A stretch of 64,000 nucleotides of DNA, taken from NCBI RefSeq assembly GCF_014656455.1, contig NZ_BNCL01000014.1:36274-100273 (forward strand), written 5' to 3'. This document shows positions 34,992-43,706 of this stretch, one piece after another. Source of the DNA: Paracoccus aerius. Its GTDB lineage: Bacteria > Pseudomonadota > Alphaproteobacteria > Rhodobacterales > Rhodobacteraceae. Numbering within the stretch: position 1 is the first letter of the stretch; every line of letters starts with the position of its first letter. A model generated the notes under the pieces. That model ran no database searches, was not told the origin of the DNA, and saw only the letters and a program-made list of their open reading frames with translations. A program made the position numbers and the translations under genes.

Positions 34992-35723
34992 ATGTCTTCC
35001 CTGAACATCCTGGGCCTGAATCTGGAGCTTCTCCTCAACGAGGGTTGGGGAGAGGCGCTGCTGATCGGGCTGTATCGTTCCCTGACCATTGCCTTCGGCG
35101 CTTTTGCCCTGGGGCTGGTAATCGGCATCTTTGCCAGTGTCGGCAAGCTCTACGGCAACGCCATCGTCAAACAGCTGCTCGAACTTTACACGACCATCGT
35201 GCGCTCCGTGCCCGAGCTTGTGCTGATCTTGATTGTCTACTTCGTCGGTGCCGATCTGGTGAATGCGGTCGCTGGACTGCTGGGCTACTCCTACGTCGAG
35301 ATCAACGGCGCTGCTGCAGGTGTTTTCGTCCTCGGATTTGTTCAGGGTGCCTATTCAACCGAAGTGATCCGCGGAGCGATCCTGTCCGTTCCCGTGGGCC
35401 AGATCGAGGCAGGGCGTGCCTTTGGCATGACAGGCGCTGCAGTGCTGCGGCGCATTACGCTGCCTGCCATGCTGCCTGCTGCGTTGCCGGGACTTTCCAA
35501 CCTTTGGCTGATCGCCATGAAGGATACCGCACTTCTGGCCGTGCTGGGCTTTGGCGAACTGACCCAGGTAACGCGACAGGCGGCAGGATCGACCAAGGAA
35601 TACTTCACGTTCTTCCTGGCCGCGGGCTGCCTTTATCTGATCGCGTCGCTGATTTCCAATGTCGTCTCGCGCCGGCTTGAGGTCTGGGCGCGGCGCGGAT
35701 TGCCACAGGATATTCGCGCATGA
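34992..35723 (+). CDS. Amino-acid ABC transporter permease, HisQ-like
   Basis: 243 residues with five or so membrane helices and the coupling loop EAGRAFGMTGAAVLRRITLP. It overlaps the next permease gene by ATGA at 35720, showing translational coupling, and pairs with that protein in the membrane. Confidence 0.93.
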   Translation: MSSLNILGLNLELLLNEGWGEALLIGLYRSLTIAFGAFALGLVIGIFASVGKLYGNAIVKQLLELYTTIVRSVPELVLILIVYFVGADLVNAVAGLLGYSYVEINGAAAGVFVLGFVQGAYSTEVIRGAILSVPVGQIEAGRAFGMTGAAVLRRITLPAMLPAALPGLSNLWLIAMKDTALLAVLGFGELTQVTRQAAGSTKEYFTFFLAAGCLYLIASLISNVVSRRLEVWARRGLPQDIRA

Positions 35724-36538
35724 CCGACGCCGCAAAACCGGCCCTGCAACCTGTTTCCGTTCTCGCGCCAACCAAGGCGCCGGCACTGGGCCGCTGGGGC
35801 TGGATTATCCTCGGAGCCTTTGCAGTTTATGCTGCGACGACGATGCGGTGGGATTGGCTGCTTGATTATTATCCCAAGCTGCTCTGGGGCCTGCTTGCAA
35901 CACTACTGCTGCTGGTCGTGACGACGGCGCTAGGGCTGGCTGCTGCAATCCCCCTGGGTTTTGTCCAGGTGGTCGGTCCGCGTTGGTTGAGCGTTCCGGC
36001 CCGGACATTCTGCAGCATCATCCGCGGCACGCCGCTGCTGTTGCAGCTCTGGTTGCTTTACTATGGCCTGGGCTCTGTCTTTGCCGCAAATCCTGAAATC
36101 AGGGACTCGGCGCTTTGGCCGCTGTTGCGGCAGGCATGGCCCTATGCTGTGATTGCCCTGACGGTATCCTATGCCGCTTACGAGGGTGAGGTTTTTCGAG
36201 GGGCCTTCGCAGGGGTGGCCAAAGGCCAGCTGGAAGCCGCCCAGTCCTTCGGCATGTCCCGCTGGCATATCTTTCGCCGTATCTGGTTGCCGCAAGCCTT
36301 CAACCGGGCGCTGCCGACGCTGGTTGGCGAAACGATCCTGCAACTGAAGGCGACGCCTCTGGTTGCGACGATCACCGTCATGGATGTGTATTCGGTCGCA
36401 GCACAGGTGCGGCAAGCGACCTACCTGACCTATGAACCGCTGATCCTCATTTCGGTTATCTATGTGCTGTTTGCCTTGCTGATCCAACGGGCTTTTGCAG
36501 CATTCTCCACCACTCGTTACATGAGGAGCCCGCGTTGA
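35720..36538 (+). CDS. Amino-acid ABC transporter permease, HisM-like
   Basis: 272 residues. An N-terminal extension of about 25 residues precedes the first helix (WGWIILGAFAVYA). The coupling loop is EAAQSFGMSRWHIFRRIWLP. The gene overlaps both neighbours: ATGA with the preceding permease and TTGA with the following aldolase gene. Confidence 0.93.
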   Translation: MTDAAKPALQPVSVLAPTKAPALGRWGWIILGAFAVYAATTMRWDWLLDYYPKLLWGLLATLLLLVVTTALGLAAAIPLGFVQVVGPRWLSVPARTFCSIIRGTPLLLQLWLLYYGLGSVFAANPEIRDSALWPLLRQAWPYAVIALTVSYAAYEGEVFRGAFAGVAKGQLEAAQSFGMSRWHIFRRIWLPQAFNRALPTLVGETILQLKATPLVATITVMDVYSVAAQVRQATYLTYEPLILISVIYVLFALLIQRAFAAFSTTRYMRSPR

Positions 36539-37353
36539 GCGTCGAGCCGTTCCTTTCCACGAACAAGAGCCTTTCCCTGGCAATGATGCTGCGAGCGCGC
36601 CTGCTTCGCCAGGAGGTCATAGCCGGCGCCTGGTGCACGGTTCCCCACCCCAGCGTGATCGAGCTAATGGCCCGCCTGGACTTCGGCTTCCTGCTGCTGG
36701 ACAGCGAACATTCATCCATGGACACAACCGATCTTTGCACATTGCTGCCGGCCACCGAACTGCATGATGCACCCACAATCTTCCGCCCTCGGTCGCATTC
36801 CGCGGGCGAGATGAAGGCTGCGCTGGATGCAGGTGTGTCGGGGATCATGGTTCCGATGATTGACACCGCCGAGGCAGCGCAAGCGGTGATAGATGTTTGC
36901 CGATACGCCCCGCTTGGATGCCGTGGTATCGGGCCATGGCGGGCATCGGGCTATTACGACGATTTCCTAGACTATACGGCGAAGGCAAACGACGCGACAA
37001 CGCTGATCTTGCAGATTGAAAGCGCAACGGGGCTGGAGAATGTCGAGCGCATTGCTGCCGTCCCAGGATTCGAAGCGCTCTATGTCGGCCCGGCCGACCT
37101 TGCCAGTTCGCTCCGATTGCCGATCGGAGAGCGAGGCGAAGAGATGCGTTCTGCCTTGTGTCGGGTGGCAAAGGCTGCACGCGATCAAGGCAAGGTGGCA
37201 GGGATCGACGTGAACTCACCTTCCGACTTGCCCGAACTGGTCGCAATGGGTTTTACGCTGTTCACCATCGGATCGGACGCGGGATTCATCCAGACCAGTG
37301 GACGCGATTTGACTCGCGAACTGTCGACGCACCTGAGCCCGGTGATGGCATGA
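36535..37353 (+). CDS. HpcH/HpaI-family aldolase
   Basis: 272 residues of the class II pyruvate/glyoxylate aldolase family. Markers are FLLLDSEHSSMDTTDL (active-site region), PMIDTAEAAQAV, CRGIGPWRASGYYDD, and QIESATGLENV with YVGPADLASSL, whose Glu and Asp bind the metal. It cleaves 4-hydroxy-2-oxo acids to pyruvate (or glyoxylate) plus an aldehyde, or runs a related retro-aldol. I keep the TTG start at 36535, which overlaps the permease stop as TTGA and lies six bases after GAGGAG; an internal ATG (near 36583) would cut conserved sequence only slightly. The neighbouring aldehyde dehydrogenase could remove the aldehyde product. Confidence 0.88.
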   Translation: MSVEPFLSTNKSLSLAMMLRARLLRQEVIAGAWCTVPHPSVIELMARLDFGFLLLDSEHSSMDTTDLCTLLPATELHDAPTIFRPRSHSAGEMKAALDAGVSGIMVPMIDTAEAAQAVIDVCRYAPLGCRGIGPWRASGYYDDFLDYTAKANDATTLILQIESATGLENVERIAAVPGFEALYVGPADLASSLRLPIGERGEEMRSALCRVAKAARDQGKVAGIDVNSPSDLPELVAMGFTLFTIGSDAGFIQTSGRDLTRELSTHLSPVMA

Positions 37354-38726
37354 ATGCACTGACATCGCTGGCAGATATCGTCGGCTCCCGGCACCTGATT
37401 GAGGCCGAAGCCCTGCGCGAGCGTCCGCAGGACTTCTGGAACAACGTTCCCACACGCGCGCTGGCTCTGGTCCGGCCGGCGTCGGTAGAAGAAGTCTCGG
37501 CCGTTCTGGCGTGGTGCAACCGCAATGGTTCTCCCGTCGTGCCCGAGGGCGGGCGCACCAACCTGATACAAGGAACAGCCGCTTCACCTGAAGCGGTCCT
37601 TCTTTCGACCGAACGCCTGAACCAGTTCGATGCCCCCGATCTTGGCGCGATGACGGTGCAGGCGGGTTCCGGCGTGGTCTTGCAGGCGTTGCAGGAAAGC
37701 TGTCACGCCGCAGGCTTGCGCTTCGGGCTGGACTTTGGGGCACGCGGCAGTGCAACGCTCGGCGGTGCGCTTTCAACCAACGCGGGCGGCTTTCAGGCGC
37801 TGCGTTATGGCGTGGCACGCGATCAGGTGCGAGGACTTGAGGTGGTGCTCGCTGACGGCACCGTGCTGTCGCACCTGACGCCCTACGCCAAGGACAATAC
37901 GGGTTACGACCTTAAGCATCTCTTTATCGGCTCAGAGGGCACGTTGGGCGTGATCACCCGCGCCATCTTGCGTCTGCATCCCGCGCCGGTCACGGCGAAT
38001 ACGGCGCTGTTGTCTTTCACGGACTTCGACGCGGTGACCCGCACCTTATCGCGACTGCGGCGCGATCTGCAGGGCACGCTCTCAAGCTTCGAGATCATGT
38101 GGCGGGAGTTCTTCGAGTTCAACGTTGACGCACTCTGCGGTGGGCGCAGCCCTCTCTCGGAAAGCTGCCCGTTCTATGTCCTGTGCGAGGCGGAGGGTTT
38201 CGCTCCCGATATGGACGATGCTCGCTTCGAAGCAGTGATCATGCAGGCCCTGGACGCTGGCGACGTCAAGGATGCGGTGATCGCCCAGTCCGCACGACAG
38301 CGAGATGAACTCTGGCGCATCCGCGAAGACTTCGAAGCGGAACAGGAACTGTTCAGGGTCATGATCGACTTTGACATATCGCTCCCCCTGTCCGCGATGG
38401 ACGCCTTCTCCCGCGAAGTGGATGAAGCCTTGAACACGCATATCCCAGAGTTCCTGGGCCTGCATATCCTTGGCCATCTGGGCGACGGGAACCTGCACGT
38501 CACAACGGGATTGCCTACGCCGGAACGCTCGGATGATCTCAAGGCCTTGGTCTACGGGTTGATCGCGAAGCACGGCGGCTCGATCTCGGCCGAACATGGG
38601 ATCGGCCTCAACAAGCGCGATTACCTCGGCTATTCCCGTTCTCCTGAGGAAATCGCAACCATGCGGCTGTTGAAGAAGGCGCTAGATCCAAAAAATACCC
38701 TGAACCCCGGGAAAATCCTCCAATGA
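37350..38726 (+). CDS. FAD-linked D-2-hydroxyacid dehydrogenase, GlcD-like
   Basis: 458 residues of the vanillyl-alcohol-oxidase flavoprotein fold. The FAD domain shows [33 protein letters not shown] and [19 protein letters not shown]; the C-terminal substrate domain ends [14 protein letters not shown] (metal or substrate His) and [12 protein letters not shown]. Relatives oxidise D-lactate, glycolate or D-2-hydroxyglutarate. The ATG at 37350 overlaps the aldolase stop as ATGA, so the longer frame that reaches back into the aldolase gene is rejected. It is unlike the larger Fe-S fused enzyme at 60866. Confidence 0.9.
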   Translation: MNALTSLADIVGSRHLIEAEALRERPQDFWNNVPTRALALVRPASVEEVSAVLAWCNRNGSPVVPEGGRTNLIQGTAASPEAVLLSTERLNQFDAPDLGAMTVQAGSGVVLQALQESCHAAGLRFGLDFGARGSATLGGALSTNAGGFQALRYGVARDQVRGLEVVLADGTVLSHLTPYAKDNTGYDLKHLFIGSEGTLGVITRAILRLHPAPVTANTALLSFTDFDAVTRTLSRLRRDLQGTLSSFEIMWREFFEFNVDALCGGRSPLSESCPFYVLCEAEGFAPDMDDARFEAVIMQALDAGDVKDAVIAQSARQRDELWRIREDFEAEQELFRVMIDFDISLPLSAMDAFSREVDEALNTHIPEFLGLHILGHLGDGNLHVTTGLPTPERSDDLKALVYGLIAKHGGSISAEHGIGLNKRDYLGYSRSPEEIATMRLLKKALDPKNTLNPGKILQ

Positions 38727-40168
38727 GCCATCTCGTTCAGCCCGCGGCCAGTCTTTATATCGGCGGCCGTCCGGTCGAGGGGCAGGGCGCAATGCTGGCG
38801 GTGCATTACCCTTATACCGGTGAGGTGATCGCCACTCTGCATGAGGCCAGCCTTGAGCAGGTGGCCATTGCGACTGCCACTGCTGCCAGTGCGCAGCCTG
38901 CATGGGCCGCGTTGCGCCCGGTAGAACGAGGGCGCATCCTGCTGCGTGCGGCCATGATCATCCGCGATCGTGGTGAGGAGTTGGCGCGTCTGGAGACGTT
39001 GGACACGGGCAAGCCCATTCAGGAGACGCGGGTGGCTGATTGGCCGTCAGGCGCGGATGCACTGGAATACTTCGCGGGTCTTGCGGCGACGATCACCGGC
39101 CAGACGATCCCTCTGGGAGGCGATTTCGTTTATACGATCCGCGAAGCCCTTGGCGTCTGCGCGGGCATCGGCGCGTGGAACTATCCCAGTCAGATCGCCT
39201 GCTGGAAGGCGGCACCCGCATTGATCATGGGCAATGCCATGGTCTTCAAACCCAGCGAGGAAACGCCGCTGGGTGCACTGAAGTTGGCCGAGATATTCAC
39301 CGAGGCCGGACTTCCGGCCGGCATCTTCAACGTCGTGCAGGGCCGTGGCGCGGTAGGAGCAGCGCTGGTCACCGATCCGCGTGTGGCCAAGGTGTCGCTG
39401 ACGGGATCGGTTGCGACGGGGCAAAAGGTCTATGCTGCAGCCGCCGAGGGCATGCGGCACGTCACCATGGAACTGGGCGGCAAGTCGCCATTGATTATCT
39501 TTGACGATGCCAGGCTTGAGGATGCCGTTGGCGCTGCAATCCTCGGAAATTTCTATTCCTCGGGGCAGGTCTGCTCCAATGGCACTCGGGTCTTTGTCCA
39601 GCAGGGCATTCTGCCTCGTTTCCTCGAGCGGCTTTCCGCACGACTAACGCACGTCAAAATGGGCGACCCACTCGACGAAGCGACGCAGCATGGTCCCATT
39701 GTCAGCCCGGCGCAGGTCAGCAAGATCCGTGCCGCTATTGAACGGGGTCAAGCAGAAGGCGCGCAGCTCGTCTGCGGCGGCGTGGGCGAAGGGTCGTTCG
39801 TGCCGCCGACGGTCTTTGCTGATGCCACAGACGATATGTTTATTGCACGCGAGGAAATCTTCGGGCCGGTGATGACAGTGCTGTCCTTTACTGCCGAGGA
39901 CGAGGTTTTGGCTCGTGCCAATGCTACCCCTTACGGTTTGGCGGCAGGGGTCTTTACCGCTGATCTCGCCCGAGCCCATCGAGTCGTGGCGGCTTTGCAG
40001 GTGGGTACGACCTGGATCAACGCCTATAACCAGACGCCTGTCGAAGCACCTTTCGGCGGCAGCAAGCTATCGGGAGTAGGGCGGGAGAACTCCGCAGCCG
40101 CGATCGATCATTATTCTCAATTGAAGTCAGTCTATGTTGGCATGGGGAGCGTTGATGCACCTTATTGA
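38723..40168 (+). CDS. Aldehyde dehydrogenase, BetB-like
   Basis: 481 residues. Conserved elements: [18 protein letters not shown], the Glu motif MELGGKSPL, the nucleophile Cys in [25 protein letters not shown], and the tail [20 protein letters not shown]. These match betaine-aldehyde dehydrogenases best. However, no choline dehydrogenase or BetI gene is adjacent, and the gene overlaps the GlcD-like gene by ATGA in an amino-acid operon. I therefore infer another amino- or hydroxy-aldehyde substrate, perhaps the aldolase product. Confidence 0.92.
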   Translation: MSHLVQPAASLYIGGRPVEGQGAMLAVHYPYTGEVIATLHEASLEQVAIATATAASAQPAWAALRPVERGRILLRAAMIIRDRGEELARLETLDTGKPIQETRVADWPSGADALEYFAGLAATITGQTIPLGGDFVYTIREALGVCAGIGAWNYPSQIACWKAAPALIMGNAMVFKPSEETPLGALKLAEIFTEAGLPAGIFNVVQGRGAVGAALVTDPRVAKVSLTGSVATGQKVYAAAAEGMRHVTMELGGKSPLIIFDDARLEDAVGAAILGNFYSSGQVCSNGTRVFVQQGILPRFLERLSARLTHVKMGDPLDEATQHGPIVSPAQVSKIRAAIERGQAEGAQLVCGGVGEGSFVPPTVFADATDDMFIAREEIFGPVMTVLSFTAEDEVLARANATPYGLAAGVFTADLARAHRVVAALQVGTTWINAYNQTPVEAPFGGSKLSGVGRENSAAAIDHYSQLKSVYVGMGSVDAPY

Positions 40169-40513
40169 GGTGCGGAGAGCAATAGCACATTCTTGACGAC
40201 GAGGGTGCTTGCGACGCGTTCTATGCGGAAGCAAGGATGCACATGGATACCCTTGCTCTTGCGCCTCGGCGACATTGAGGCGACGAGAAGAAGTTGGGGT
40301 TCCGGGTGATGAGCGCTCCCTGCAGGTGGGATCAGCAGTAGCCAATCGATAACATGATGGATTGAGATGCCCGTCCATCTTTCTGATGTTTGATCAGATC
40401 GGCTCGCTCAAAGCCATTGCCATGCCCGCGCCCTGCAAAGCCTTGCTTCCGTTTGAAGGTTAGTCGCGCTACTGATCTCAAAACAGCAGAGAACCCGTTT
40501 ATGAATCATTTAT
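40169..40513. other. Intergenic region, no gene recognised
   Basis: 345 bases between the BetB-like gene and the convergent CYTH gene. Short reading frames exist but none has a ribosome binding site or a recognisable motif. No clear terminator was found. Confidence 0.4.
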
Positions 40514-40939
40514 TTACTGCAATCGTCCGGTGACTTCGGCCCCCACCCAGGATGGGCGGTCGAATTCAGTTTCCTCCGCCGGAAGTTCGATCTCGGCGAT
40601 GACCACGCCGGACAGGATGCCGGAGTAGACGTCCACTTCCCAGACAAGATCGCCACAAGGGGCAAAGAACCGAGTCTTTTCCAGAACGGCTCCGGCGCAA
40701 TGCCGATCGAGAAGAGCAACAGCATCCTCAAAAGGGATCTCGTACTCGTATTCTTCACGGGATAGTCCGGTGCGGGCACCCTTGATGGCCAGTGTGGCCT
40801 TGTCGTCGGTGATGCGCACACGCACCTTGCCTCGGTCTGAAGAGGCAATCAGCCCGTCTCGGAGCCGGACGGACCGAACAGCACCCGCTTGCCAGTCGCC
40901 AGACGCCACGAGGAACTTGCGCTCAATCTCAACGGCCAT
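40514..40939 (-). CDS. CYTH-domain protein
   Basis: 141 residues. The N-terminal EIERKFLV signature is followed by VRVRITDDKATLAIKG, YEYEIPFEDA, KTRFF and AEIELPAEE, the alternating charged strands of the CYTH/triphosphate tunnel metalloenzyme fold. Members hydrolyse inorganic triphosphate or other triphosphates. I start at ATG 40939 (MAVEIERKF) rather than eight codons earlier. The C-terminus stops at EVTGRLQ, whereas relatives usually continue about 10-15 residues after EVTG, so the tail may be truncated. Confidence 0.88.
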   Translation of the reverse strand: MAVEIERKFLVASGDWQAGAVRSVRLRDGLIASSDRGKVRVRITDDKATLAIKGARTGLSREEYEYEIPFEDAVALLDRHCAGAVLEKTRFFAPCGDLVWEVDVYSGILSGVVIAEIELPAEETEFDRPSWVGAEVTGRLQ

Positions 40940-41406
40940 GCAGCCCCGCTTCAACGTCAACACGGGCGCGACTAGCGGGGCAGGGGAGCCAAAGCAATAA
41001 CAAACACGGGGAGAGGGCTTTTCTCACTTCCCTAGGGGCAGCTTCGCGCCGAGGACCATGTCCGGTCTCTTTTAAAGCAATTGCTGCGAGCAAAGGCAGC
41101 GGGCCATGATCATCAAGCACTTGCCACAACCGCCAGCATGATGGCGGGGGAGAGGCAGGGACCGCCTGTTTTTGCATCACTGCGTAAGCTCCAACGGCAA
41201 GATGCCGTCACCTCGGTGTCATGCAGCTGCAGCCCAAAGCAGGCGAACTGGGCGTCCAGCATGCATTTGCTGCATAGCAGCAATCTGCAATCGTTGATTG
41301 TGCAGGCGCAGCAATAGAGCCATCTTGGAGTTGTCCGAAACGCGACCCCCTCCGGACGGGCGCAGACGGACACGGAACATAGCCGCCCCATTTGCGGCAC
41401 CTTGAT
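40940..41406. other. Intergenic region upstream of the small-RNA array
   Basis: 467 bases with no gene I can support; open frames on both strands lack recognisable motifs and ribosome binding sites. The sequence CCCCATTT at 41386-41393, about 14 bases before the first hairpin, resembles a heat-shock sigma factor -10 element, but I find no matching -35 element. Confidence 0.35.
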
Positions 41407-41557
41407 ACGACGGACCTCTCCTCCTCCCAATGGTTCGGACGTTGGCGGCAACGGCCTCTCCTCCTCCCATGGCCTTGCCGCACCTTTACGCGGCCCTCCC
41501 TCCTCCCTGGGCCAGCGTTATGCGGCGGCGCCCCTCCTCCTCCCTGGGCGCCGCCGC
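41407..41557 (+). ncRNA. Array of four CUCCUCC-loop hairpins, cuckoo/CcsR-like small RNAs
   Basis: Four successive stem-loops each show CTCCTCC in the loop on the plus strand. H1 has CGGACC/GGTTCG (41411-41437) with a G-U pair that exists only if the plus strand is transcribed. H2 has GGCAACGGCC/GGCCTTGCC (41447-41479). H3 has GGCCC/GGGCC with outer pairs (41489-41517). H4 has a 12-bp GC stem (41522-41557) followed by CTTCATTTC. Such anti-Shine-Dalgarno-like loops in tandem define the cuckoo RNA family, including CcsR1-4 of Rhodobacter sphaeroides, which are stress-induced and lie next to a DUF1127 gene. A DUF1127 gene is also close here but on the opposite strand. Two hairpins per RNA would make two RNAs. 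Confidence 0.75.
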
Positions 41558-41706
41558 CTTCATTTCAGCCGAGAGAAGAGCCTGTTTGACGTCAGGATTT
41601 ATCCACAATCTCTGCGGATCGTTATGCCGCCGGATCAAGATCCATCTGTGCTTGCGCCTGAGCGAGACCGCACTTCCTTCGATGCCAAGCAGATCAACAC
41701 AAGAAA

Positions 41707-41736
41707 AAACCCCCTCTGCATCCGCATTGGGGGTTC
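41707..41736 (-). terminator. Rho-independent terminator of the DUF1127 gene
   Basis: Read on the minus strand, AACCCCC and GGGGGTT form a 7-bp stem around a 14-base loop, followed by TTTT and more T. It lies about 27 bases after the DUF1127 stop. It should stop the DUF1127 transcript before the small-RNA array on the other strand. Confidence 0.8.
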
Positions 41737-41762
41737 GTTCGTCTTAACCGGGATAGCTTGGC

Positions 41763-41957
41763 TCAGAGGCCGCGAGCAATCCGCTCGATGTCACCGCGGC
41801 ACAGACCGATATCGTTGAGCTCGCGATCCGACAGGCGGTTCAGTTCGCGACGGGTCACGCGGGCATCGTTCCACGCCGAAAGCATCGAGAAGACGTTCGC
41901 GACGACATTGCCAACACCACCAACAGCAACACTGCGGTTCATTTCCATCGTCGACAT
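41763..41957 (-). CDS. DUF1127 small protein
   Basis: 64 residues. The C-terminal half carries the arginine-rich DUF1127 signature RELNRLSDRELNDIGLCRGD followed by IERIARGL. Small DUF1127 proteins such as CcaF1 of Rhodobacter have been linked to RNA binding and stress responses. Start at ATG 41957 after AGGTGA; an earlier in-frame codon would add 18 residues without family character. It has its own terminator and converges with the hairpin array, whereas in Rhodobacter the DUF1127 gene precedes the RNAs on the same strand. Confidence 0.9.
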   Translation of the reverse strand: MSTMEMNRSVAVGGVGNVVANVFSMLSAWNDARVTRRELNRLSDRELNDIGLCRGDIERIARGL

Positions 41958-42130
41958 GACATCACCTAGTTTCAAAAGCGCCCGACCATCGGGCAATCGC
42001 TTCCTGATCAAGGATATAGATTGTGCACTTGCGGAAATGTAGGCGCCGGATCGGCAAGGCCGATATGCAGAGGATGCAAGTAACAGACTGTGGCTATGCC
42101 CTGTCCATCAAGCAGCGGAAGGGAACAAGG

Positions 42131-42147
42131 TTTCATAACGCCCGTTA
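42131..42147. repeat. Dispersed motif TTTCATAACGCCCGTTA, copy 3
   Basis: Third copy of the motif at 4705 and 28035. It lies in the region between the divergent DUF1127 gene and the thiamine riboswitch. A further perfect inverted repeat, GACCATG-N8-CATGGTC, lies at 42202-42223 just before the riboswitch. Confidence 0.4.
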
Positions 42148-42229
42148 GGGGCGGAGCGATAGCGAAAGCATTGATCGGGGCGGCGTCACGCCATTGACAG
42201 CGACCATGCCCGTTGCCATGGTCCGGCCC

Positions 42230-42322
42230 ACATCAACGGGGATGCTCCATTCATGGGGCTGAGATGCGCGAGCTCGCGCGAACCCTTTCAGCTGATCCGG
42301 GTAATGCCGGCGGAGCGAGGAA
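42230..42322 (+). promoter_or_regulatory. TPP riboswitch (THI element)
   Basis: All conserved pieces are in order: GGGGATGC at 42237-42245, CTGAGA at 42259-42264, ACCCTT at 42282-42287 and CTGATCCGGGTAATGCCGGC from 42292. The 3' end reaches the GAGGAA ribosome binding site immediately before the ATG at 42326, so thiamine pyrophosphate probably shuts off translation of the first gene. It identifies the downstream genes as a thiamine or precursor uptake operon. Confidence 0.95.
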
Positions 42323-42325
42323 AGC

Positions 42326-42936
42326 ATGTTCATTGGCGCCCAAGTGTCGCTTTATCCCATGACATCCGATTTCGTGGACGTCATCATGTCCAGCCTCGGA
42401 GCGCTCGATCCCTATCGCGACACGTTGCGGATCGAGACGGATGACATCTCGACCCTGATGGTGGGGGCACCAGAACCGCTGTTCGATGCCGTGCGCGATC
42501 TGTTCACCCGCGCCGCACGCCAGCCGAACCATGTGACGATGCATGTCACCTTTTCCCGGGGTGCCCCGGAGAGCCGGATGATCCGACCTGTCGTTGCGAG
42601 ACGCTGACGCGCGCGCAAGGCTTGTCCCTGTCAGAACGTCAGGCCAAGGCGCAGGAGGCTGTTCGGACTGCGCCGACCCTGGGCGTCGCTATCGATGTGC
42701 AGTTTTCGCTTTATGTGCTGGGCCAAGACCGTCACATGGACGAGATCTATGGCTGCATTGACTTCCTCAAGAACTCTGGCACCTTCCTGCGCTCCAAGAA
42801 CTTCTGCACCCGGCTGCGAGGCGATGCAGGAGCGGTCTTCGAGACGCTGCGCCAAGCCTTCCTGCGCTTTGGCCCGGCCGAGGGGCATGTGACCATCGAC
42901 ATGACAGCCTCGGCGAACAGCCCAAGTACGCGCTGA
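42326..42936 (+). pseudogene. ykoF: YkoF-like thiamine/hydroxymethylpyrimidine-binding protein, frameshifted
   Basis: Bacillus YkoF is a cytoplasmic protein of two tandem Ykof domains. Here domain 1 (AQVSLYPMTSDFVDVIMSSL, TDDISTLMVG, NHVTMHVTFSRG) is in one frame, and domain 2 (DVQFSLYVLGQDRHMDEIYG, GHVTIDMTASANSPS) in another. The break is the G run at 42558-42561: CGGGGTGCC should be CGGGGGTGCC, which would restore ...FSRGCPGEPDD and the full 203-residue protein. One base is missing. The operon order and riboswitch support a role in hydroxymethylpyrimidine or thiamine uptake. Either a recent mutation or a homopolymer sequencing error. Confidence 0.85.
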
Positions 42937-42953
42937 TCCCCGGGGGCACGGCC

Positions 42954-43706
42954 ATGCTGCCGCGTATTCTGCCGCCCCTGCTTCTGGCCGCCAGCCTTCT
43001 GGCGGGTTGGGAGATTTATTGCCGTCTGGCAGATGTAGCGCCGCTGATCCTTCCGGCGCCCTCTGGTGTGCTGCAGGCGTTGGTTTCGAATCGGGCCGAC
43101 ATCGGCGCACATGCGCTGTCCACCATAGCGGTGGTGGCCTTGGGCTTCTCGCTTTCGGTCGGCTTCGCCTTTCTCGTCTCTATCATGTTGCATTTCCTGC
43201 CTTGGGCCAAAAAGGGTCTGATGCCACTGTTTGTGGCAAGCCAGACCGTGCCGCTGGTTGCGCTGGCGCCGCTGATGATCCTCTGGTTCGGCTTCGGCCT
43301 GTTGCCAAAGGTGCTGCTGGTTATCCTTGTCACCTTCTTTCCGATGCTGCTGAGCCTGCTGTCCGGTTACCAGCAGACGCCCACCGACTTCACGGATCTT
43401 CTTGCATCAATGGGCGCGAGACGGTTTTCCGTTTTCCGCCACGCGGTCCTGCCCTCGGCTCGGCCCAGCTTCTTCGCCGGTCTGCGGATCTCGGCCACCT
43501 ATGCGATCGTCGCCACGATCTTTGCCGAATACGCCGGGGCACGGCGCGGCTTGGGTATCTACATTCTTGCAGCCAAGAACAACTTTCACGCCGATCTTGT
43601 GCTGGCGGCGGTGGTGGTGTCTGCCGGGCTGACGCTGGCCCTGCTGGGCGCTATCCGGCTTCTGGACCGCCTGACCGCCCGCGGACCCAAGGCGCGCTAT
43701 GCTTGA
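42954..43706 (+). CDS. thiX: Thiamine-precursor ABC transporter permease
   Basis: 250 residues with six predicted helices and the coupling loop DLLASMGARRFSVFRHAVLP of the SsuC/TauC-type permease family. Operon position after the TPP riboswitch and YkoF, and before the ATPase and ThiY-like binding protein, identifies it as the channel of the ThiXYZ hydroxymethylpyrimidine-type importer. It overlaps the ATPase gene by eight bases. Confidence 0.9.
   Translation: MLPRILPPLLLAASLLAGWEIYCRLADVAPLILPAPSGVLQALVSNRADIGAHALSTIAVVALGFSLSVGFAFLVSIMLHFLPWAKKGLMPLFVASQTVPLVALAPLMILWFGFGLLPKVLLVILVTFFPMLLSLLSGYQQTPTDFTDLLASMGARRFSVFRHAVLPSARPSFFAGLRISATYAIVATIFAEYAGARRGLGIYILAAKNNFHADLVLAAVVVSAGLTLALLGAIRLLDRLTARGPKARYA

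Noticed and set aside
38723..40168. Glycine betaine synthesis locus
   Set aside because: The enzyme resembles BetB, but there is no choline dehydrogenase, BetI or choline transporter, and the gene overlaps an aldolase/flavoprotein operon.
41407..41957. DUF1127 gene and hairpin RNAs as one co-transcribed unit as in Rhodobacter
   Set aside because: The CUCCUCC loops are on the plus strand, the DUF1127 gene is on the minus strand, and a strong minus-strand terminator separates them.
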